From assembly GCF_028867935.1 (NCBI RefSeq), contig NZ_JAPQNS010000002.1, positions 558,001-622,000 of the forward strand: a stretch of 64,000 nucleotides of DNA, in the 5' to 3' direction. The position numbers and the translations under genes are program-made. The notes beneath the pieces were generated by a model. The model ran no database searches and was not told the DNA's origin. It was given only the letters and a program-made list of their open reading frames with translations. Within the stretch, counting starts at the first letter, position 1; each line of letters opens with the position of its first letter. The DNA comes from Flavobacterium sp. SUN052 (lineage in GTDB: Bacteria > Bacteroidota > Bacteroidia > Flavobacteriales > Flavobacteriaceae). Below, one piece after another: positions 18,801 through 27,800 of this stretch.

Positions 18801-21800
18801 TGCCACTCAATGGAGTGGTGGCTGTGTAGCCCGCTGGCGTCGTGAAGCTCACCGAGTAGGGCACTCCCGGAGTCAAGCCCGTAAAGCTGTAGCAACCAAT
18901 ACCCGTACCGCTGCTCAGAGTAGTTGTGGTGGCCACCACGGTACCGTTGCTAATGAGCGTGACCGTCACCCCAGCAATTGGCGTATCGCCTTTATCCTGA
19001 ATACCATTTCGGTTATTATCAGAAAAGACTTTATCACCCAGACTAGCAGGCAGCGGTTTGATACCCGCATCAACAGTCAGGTTTTGCTCCCCCGCGGCTA
19101 AGGTGTAGTTCGTTGTCTTGCCCGTGATCAAGTCAGCGTCGCTGTCCGTCGCATCCGTACCCGAGTTGGGCGTGGTCAACGTGTAACCAGCTGGTAGTGT
19201 TGCCTTGTCGAAGATTACGCAGTACACGCCCGGTGTTAGATTGGTGAACAAATATTTCCCGTCGCTACCCGTTGTTAGGCTAGCCACTGGCGTACTCGTC
19301 GAGGAGAGTGGGTTGTAGAGTTTAACCACTACTCCCGAAACGCCCGTTTCATTCCCATCCTGCTGGCCATTGCCATTGCTGTCATACCAGACAAAATCAC
19401 CTAAGCTGGCTGGTGCAACCGTGGCGCACATACCTACTGTAATGGTCAACCCGTCGGCACAACCGCTGGTATTAGCCCAGACAAACTGATACGTTTGACC
19501 CGGCAATAATCCCGAAACGGTAGTGGTCAGGCTCGTGGCGTTGACAAAAGTCGTTGCACTCGGATTACCCGGTTGCGCATACCACTGACCTGTCAATACC
19601 GAACTATTGGTTTGAGCCGTCAGAGTGGTGCTTGTGGGAACCTGACCATTGGTGCACAACAACGTCTGACTAGCGCCAACGGTCGGTTTTGGGAATACGA
19701 TTACCGTGGCAGATGTGATACTTGAACAGTTGCCCGTTGTACCTGTTACCGAATACACTGTCGTTACACTCGGACTAACTACATATACATTGCCCGTTTG
19801 AACGCCACCCGCCGGAGCGAACGTGTACGCATTAGCTCCAGCCGTTGCCGTTAAAGTGGCCGATACGGCCGAACACATAGTAGTTGAGTTCATCGTAATC
19901 GTCGGAATTGGATTGATTACCAGCACCCGGCTCTGGGTAACAGGCACGCATAAACCTACTCCGTCGGGATCTGCTGAAGCAATGGTCAGCGTGACACTTC
20001 CCACCGTCACATCTGCTACGGACGGCGTATACGTCACTGTTGCTGAACCGTTCACCACAGCGTTGCTAAACACGCCTGTTCCACTGCTGGTCATGGTTGC
20101 AGAGGTTGTTCCTCCGCTTACACTGGCGGTGAGGCTAACGGGCGTTCGGCCACAGGTAGCTAGGCTGGCAGGCAGCAAACTTACATTGGCTGGATTCTGA
20201 CAAGCGCAATCCACGGCTGTAGACTGGGTAACGGTACAGGTACTACCCACCGTTCTGACAACAACCACTATTGGGGTTGGACCATTGGCCGTGATTGTCG
20301 TCGTGTTGGATGCCTGGAAAGCACCTCCGTTAAAGCTGTATTCTAAGGTTCCGGTACCTGTCAAGCTAGCGTTAGCTGTTACTGAGACCAGGTTACCCAC
20401 GCACGTTCCCCGTACAATACTAGCAATACTGGGCTGGCCATTGACAACAACTGTCACCGTAGTTACGGCGGTACAGTTGCGGGCATCCGTAACCAGAACT
20501 GAGTACGTTGTTGTGGCGGTTGGCGTAGCTACTGCGGTAGCGGTGTTTGCTCCGCTAAGCGTGGCCGATGGCTGCCATATGTAGGTGTAGGCAGGGTTTC
20601 CGCCCGTAGCTGCTGCCGTCAAGGTTGCACTTTGTCCAGCACAGATCGTAATCGCTGCTGAGGCCGTTACCGACAGCGAACAGACAGTACACGATAGTGG
20701 AGCGGTATACGTTTGGCTAGCCGTTTTACCTGCATAACTTACTGTCACGGTGTGGCTACCCGTACCCGAGTTAAGACCATTCAGCGTATAAGGCACCGAG
20801 ATTACCCCCGCTGTGATGGTGACCGTCGTAGTCGAAGCCCCATCCGTGATGGTAGCCGTGCCAGCCACAGCATTGGTCAGACTGAGTGTTCCTGAAATAC
20901 TGTACTGGTTGGTAGCTGATTGACAGATACCCGGCGAAACGGCCAGTGCAATGGCAACCGTACAACTAGCCGGAGCCGTGTAAGTTACCGAAGTCTGACC
21001 ACAAGCCGTGGCAGAAGAAACCACCGATACGGTCTTGACTAATCCGTCGGAATCAAGACCCGTCAACGTGAACGATACGGGACCATCACCAGTCAGCGTG
21101 ACCAGAGTGTTCACTAAACCGACCGAAACGGTCAGTGTCTGTGGACTGGCATTGTTGATAGCCGCGTTGGACGAAGATACCGTGCCTGTTACGGCATACT
21201 GGTTAGTGGCCGTGTTACACGCACCCGGCGTGGCGGTGGCCGTTAGTGAACAGACAGGCAGACTGGCTATTGTGATCGTCAGAGGTTGACTATCGGAACA
21301 GCTTTTAGCATCGGTCACCTTCACGGTGAAGCTACTGGTAGCACTGGTGGTGGGAGTTCCCGAAATCACACCAGCGGTGCTTAGGCCCAGGCCCGCAGGC
21401 AGGTTACCCAACAGGGAATAAACATAAGGAGCCGTGCCACCACTGGCCGTGATGGTCTGGCTGTAAGCCGTACCCACCTGACCGTTAGGCAGCGAAGCAG
21501 TGGTGATGCTGGTCGAGCAAACGGTACAAGCCACCGGAGCAGAATAAATCGCACTGGCTGAGGAACCACCCGTCAGCGTAGCTACTACAATATGGCTACT
21601 GGCGTTGCTGACACCAGACACTGAGAAGCTGGCGGTGATTTGCCCGGCTGTGACACTGACGCTACCAATGATGGTGCCATTGTCGGTGATGGTCAGCGTG
21701 CTGGCCACGGCGTTGCTCAGGCTAATCGTACCCGTGGCGGTGTAGTTGTTGGTCAGACTGTTACAAACTGGCGGAGCAACTGTTACCACTAAGGCCGGTG

Positions 21801-24800
21801 GTTCCACCGTACAGGATAGCGGAGCAGTGTAAGTCACACTAGCCGTTTTGCCCACATAACTTACCGTTACGGTGTGCAGGCCCGTTCCTGAGTTAAATCC
21901 ACTCAGCGAGAACGGCACCGAGGTAGCGCCCGCCGTGATGGTCACCGTCGTGGTGGCCGTGCCATCTGTGATGGTAGCCGTTCCGGCAACGGCGTTGCTC
22001 AAACTGAGCGTTCCTGAAATACTGTATTGATTGGAAGCTGACTGACAAACACCCGGCGTCACCGTTACGGCAATGACCGGAGTCGGTATCACCGTCACCG
22101 AAACTACGGCTGTGGTGAAACAGTTTGGTGCGCTGGTCACAGTAACTGTGAACGCATTCACACCTACGACCAGATTAGAAGCAACTACCGTAGCGGTATT
22201 GGTTGGGGTTATGGTTCCCGAACCAGTCCAGGCGTAGGTGTACGACCCAGCCGGTGTGGCTTGCGCTACCAGCGTTACGGCCTGCCCCTGGGCTACCGTT
22301 TGGCTACTGGCCGATACCGTTGCCGTGAGGCTACAGATGTCTGGCGCAAGCCCAAGGTCAAACGTGTGGTTGGCTCCGGCGTCGGGCGTGGTAAGGCAGA
22401 TCGTTGGAAAACCATTAGCAGCTGTAGTGCTGTTGCCGGAAGCGATGGTAGCATCAGAGTCGTTGCGGTCGTCGCCGTTGCTGGCCGTGCTATTCGCGAC
22501 GGTTAGCTTGTAGGCAGTGCTGCTCAGGCTAAACGTAGCCGAGGCCGTATTAAACTGCGGACTAGCCCCATCGTTGCCGAACACAATACAATACTGACTC
22601 GTTGGTGCCGGGCCGGTGAAGGTGCCACTCAGCGGTGCGCCCGTCGTAGGATTGACGCCCTGCGTAGCCACGTTGGTGGTATTGAAATAATATTCGCCGG
22701 TAGCATTGGTGGTTGTTTTACCGACGAGCTTGCCTGTGTTGTCATACAGGTTGACTTTGATACCGGCTACCCCCGGTTCAGCGGCACAGGGATCCTGCAC
22801 GCCGTTCTGGTTGGCATCAATCCAGACGCGGTTTCCAATCTCAACGGGAAGTGGATTACATAGAGCCGTTATATCCCCTAAACCACTTGCCTTACCAAAC
22901 GTAGGCAGGCCACCAACGAACAACTGCGCCCCTGTCTGAGTTTGTGCCCCGGTGCTGTTGCTGAGATAAATAATACCGCCCGATGTGTAGGCAATTGGAT
23001 CCATCGCCGTCAGGGCAACCAGATTGTCCTGAGCGGAGTAATACACCCCACCGTTCGACGTCTCATTGTGGTCTGTTAAATAATTATCGCCGGTGAAGAA
23101 TTCCCCAGCCGTAGTAATGGTATTCTCGATTGTCCAGTTTGTAGCGGATACAAGCGTGGCTTTCAAAATATCTCCCCCGGTGATGGCCGCTTCATTGGTC
23201 GAATTGGTCGGGGTTCTGTTACTCTCTCCGAACTGATGACCAATCCGATCCATAAAGCCCAGAATCATATTGCCTTTGGCATCGAATTCAATGTCAGACA
23301 ACACAGGCTCCGGATGACTGACCAAATCCCGGGTATCGGTTCCATTTTTGAATACCATCAGGTTCGTTGTCGTGTAGACATCTTCCCAGGGATACCAGCG
23401 GTTCGTGATCGCAGCCGCTGACTGACCTGAAAATGTATAGCCAGTGTTATTCCAGGCAATGCCCTTCAGATAATCCATGTTGACACTGAGCACGGGCGTT
23501 GGATTGAACGTGGCTGTGGCCGGGTCATAGACCAGCACACTCGCTTTCAGGTCGCTTCGGAGTTTAGAGATCGATGCATCACAAACAACGCCGACGTACA
23601 CTTTCCCGTGCCATGTTTTTACGGCAAAAGGCACCTGCTGCCCTTTGCTGGCATCGCAGATCGTCGGGATCGCTACGCTCGACAGGGCCTTCGTTGCCAC
23701 GTCGATGCTGTACAGTTTTTTATCGTTCAGGTTTATGGTAAAGAGCGTCTTTTCATCTTCTGATATAGACAGCCCCCCTAAGCCGACACGCCCCACCTTG
23801 CCGAAGGCATCCAGATCGACAGATTGAGCCGAGGGAACCCCCAGTCCACGCGTCGCATCGCTGGCAACAGATCCCGTGTTGGGAATGGTTACAAAAAGGG
23901 TCGCATCTGTAGAGCCGCCCGCATCGGACACATATATGTCGCCGAGGGTGCCCATGAAGCCTACGTGCCTCTTAAGAAAGGTGGCCGAATACAACTTCCT
24001 CGATGTCCGGCCATACGCTAAGCCCCAGACCGATCCTGCCTGATTTTTATTGGCCTCGGTTAATTTTCCAGCGGGCGAAGCCGTCGACGCCAGGTAGTTC
24101 AACGATACAAGTACATCTACAGGTGCGGTGGTGTTATTGGCCACACCATTGATGAAGCAAGTCGTAATCAATCTGGGGGCCGCCTGGCAATAGTCACCGG
24201 GACTGGTAATACCATAGTCGACGTTACAGTCCGGGGCCGGTACAAATTGTACGTCGGTTCGTCCGTCGGTACCGTTGGCTGTTGGGCGGGCCCAGGTGGG
24301 CAGGTTCGAGAACTCGACCCGCAGCGGATAATTGGCCGATGCCGTCAGCGTTGGGAACGAATACCGACCCGTAGCATCAGTGGTGGCTGTGCCGACTAGG
24401 TTACCCTGACAATCGAAGACAGTCACGGTTACGTCGGGAATGCCACTTAATGTCACAGCAGAGGTCGATTTTACGCCGGTGTTATTAAAATCATTGAAGA
24501 CAATACCGCCAAGTCCGTTGGTACAGGGAGCAGCGGGAGGCACAACGGCCTTCACCGATACAACGGCTGTGGTTGAACAGGTTGGCGAACTGCTGACGGT
24601 GACGGTAAAGGTGTATGTGCCCGCCACCAGACTCGACGTGGTCACTGTGGCAACATTGGCAGGATTGATAACCACACCAGATGGTCCACTCCAGGCATAC
24701 GTGTATGAACCCAGCGGGGTAACCGTGGCCGACAGCACCGCTGGCTGACCAATGGCAACCGTCGAACTGCTGGCCGATGCCGTAGCCGTAATGTTGCACA

Positions 24801-27800
24801 AGAATTTGTAAAACCCAAAATCGTAGGTATGATTGATCTCTCCCGGCCCACCAGTAGTCACTTTAATACAGGGACTGCTAGTGCCGCCCACCACATCCAC
24901 TTTCGCATCGTTGTTAGCCAACGTAATACCCGTATTAATCGCTCCGCTTTCGCCCGGTGTCAGGGGCGACACATCCGTTAGCGATAATCCATAGCTGGTT
25001 ACGACAGTGCTGGTTCCCAGACTAGTGATCACCAGACCATACGTGGTGTTGTATTGTAGGGCAGTAGTAGCTACCGCTGAAGTCGACGTACCAGCTACCA
25101 CTGTGGCTGATGAGAAATAATATTCACCAGTCGCGTTAGTGGTGGCACTAGCTAACACAGTTGTTTTAGCCGCATCATACAGCTTCACCACCGCACCAGG
25201 GATAGCCGGTTCGCAGGGGTCTTGAATACCATTTTGGTTATCGTCGCGCCATACCCGGTTACCGATCTGGATCGGAGCCAGGTTACACATCACAGCCAGG
25301 CCACCCCAGTTGTTGGCTTTAGGGAAATTGGTGTTACTGTACCCGGTTGGTGTTCCATCGCTAATCAGACGGTTATCGCGGGAACGCTCCCCTGTAACCC
25401 GGTTCAGCCAGGTAATGCCGGATGTACCGTTCCAGACAAAATTGTCCATCGACCCACTCATTATTTCCGGGCGGCCAGGGATGTAATCAGTCATACCCGC
25501 CATCATTGACCCTTCTACACCAACGTATTTAAAGAAGCGGTTGGTTGGACTAGTATTGGTGCCGGCCCTGTTGGCTGAATAGGTATAGTTAACCGAAGTC
25601 ACAAACGGCCCAACGGCTCCATTCCGTTCGAGTGTCCAGTCTGGCGTGGTTTCTGTGGCGAGGTTAGCCGCCCGCATCAGGGCGCCACCGGTTACATAGA
25701 ATGACTGATTGATGACGTCATGGTAGCGGTTCCGGGTTGCAACCATCATTCCATAAACACCATTGGGTTGCTCATCAAATTCGATTTCTGCTAACCAAGG
25801 TTGCGTATGCTGTGTCGTATTGGCAGAGCCGTTTGTATAAAAAGCCGTATTGGCCGTAACCCCTTCCCAGGCATGAACCACCTGTCCATAATACTGCGAA
25901 ACGTTCGCGTTGGTGGCAGGTATATCAATGTTAAGCGGCACATCAAGCTCCCGGCGGAAATCACCCGACGATGGTGTGTTGTCAGATGGATCGAACGAAT
26001 AGACAATGCCTTTCAGGTCATTGACCGTTGGTCCGGTACAGGTCACGGTCGCATATACCCGGTCAGTGGCTGGGTGAAGGCCCAATCCTAAAACCGCCTG
26101 GTATGAACGACCATCTGGCCACGTTCCGGTTGGACAACCATCGGTTGGTAGCGGAAACCGCTTGATCTGGTTTATATCAGCAACAGCAGCCCCACTGGCA
26201 CTTACAGGAATGACGAGGATCTCCTGCGTTTTCAGATTCACTACATATACCTCATGATTATCCTTGGCAAACTTAATGGAGCCTAACCCGGTATATCCAA
26301 TCCGGTTTGGATTCGCGCTGGTCAGTCCTGAAGTAGTGAGTGAGAAGTTAGCGTCAGGGGCATACGTTCCCGCAAAACCATCGCCATAGATCGTCTCCAG
26401 ATCCAGCCAGGTTGATACTGTTCCGGCTACACCATTGCTATAATCCATTTTGTAGAGGGTTGCTTCGGCATAGGTGTTTGTGCTGGCATTGGTCATCATG
26501 GGAGCAAATGCTCGCATATAGGCCCCAGTCAGCATCTGTTTGTGGGTTTTGTCCCAGGCAAGGCCCAGGGTAGTCCCAACACTGCTCTTAGTCGCTACAT
26601 CGGTATGGGTAGCAATCGGATAGAGCGTGGTATTTATAACAGGCGGTCGGCTGTCTACCGTTGAACTCGCCATGCCCCACTGATAGGATCCGTCAACGGT
26701 GCTAAATGGCGAGAACGCTGCCCCCGTCGTATATTTCATATCGATAATAGTAGGCTCCGTAGTAGGGTCGTTATTTCGGGTAAAACAAATCACCGCAAAA
26801 CCCGGATCGGTCTGGCAATAATCGTCTGGCTTGTTAAGACCAACGCTTATGGAACAACTACCAGGCTGGGTAAATTGAACGGTACTACCATTCTGGGTTC
26901 CCCGAAAGGTTGACTCATAGCCTGCTGGCAGATTGCTAAACTCAACCCGGTAGGTAGTACCGGCAGTCAACCCAGTAAAACTGTATGCTCCAAGAATATC
27001 GGTCTGGGTTTGAGCCACCTGTGTACTCGTACCGTTGGCGTCACAACTAAAAATCGTTACCGATATATTACTTAATCCCAGATCGTACGTATCCAGAGCA
27101 CCATCGCTGTTGAAGTCCCGGAATGCTTTTCCACCAAGACTCGTTGCGCTGGCCGTGCAGGAGGTACACACAACAGGGCTTAAAGTAATTGAGGTGATGT
27201 CGGAAACACAGGTATTAAACGTACCCCGAACAGAGTAGGTTGTGGTCGTGTTGACGGGGGCTGTGGCGAGAGTGCTCGACGTACCGATCACAGCCGTGCC
27301 ACTGCCTGCAAACCACTGATAGGTTGTTCCACCTGGCCCAGTAGCCGCCAATTTGGCTGAACTACCCTGACAAATAATTGGATCGGCAGTAATAACGACA
27401 TCGGGCAGGGGACTTACGTTAAGCACAAAGCTATCAACAGGTTTACAGGTACCGTCGGCTGATTCCAGAATGGCATAGACGTAGTAGGTAAGCGTTCCAG
27501 TCGTCGTGTTGGGCGGCATTACCGTTGTGAGTGATACAGCTTTGGTTGCCACTACCGTAGTAGAAGCGACCGTACCAAAGTCGGTGCCACCGGTGTACAT
27601 AGCCGTGCCCGACTGCGGACTCGTGAAGTACACAAATCGAATCCCGTCGGGTGCTGTAGCGTTGGCATTCACCGTCAGAATAAGGGGTGTGCCCGCGCAT
27701 TGGGTAGCTGTAGCCGTATTTGGCGCTGTAAACGCAATGGTTTGTGTGGGCTTGATCGACAGGCTTACAAAAGCCGTTTCCGAACAGACTGTAGTGGAAT

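Noticed and set aside
18619..19101. Plus-strand open frames opposite the giant gene
   Set aside because: They are antisense to repeated SdrD_B codons; the open frames recur because the repeats recur and show no protein-family features.
16300..19410. Regularly spaced repeats suggesting a CRISPR array
   Set aside because: Spacing is about 350 bases, the repeats are in frame and code SdrD_B domains; no 25-40 base repeat/spacer pattern.
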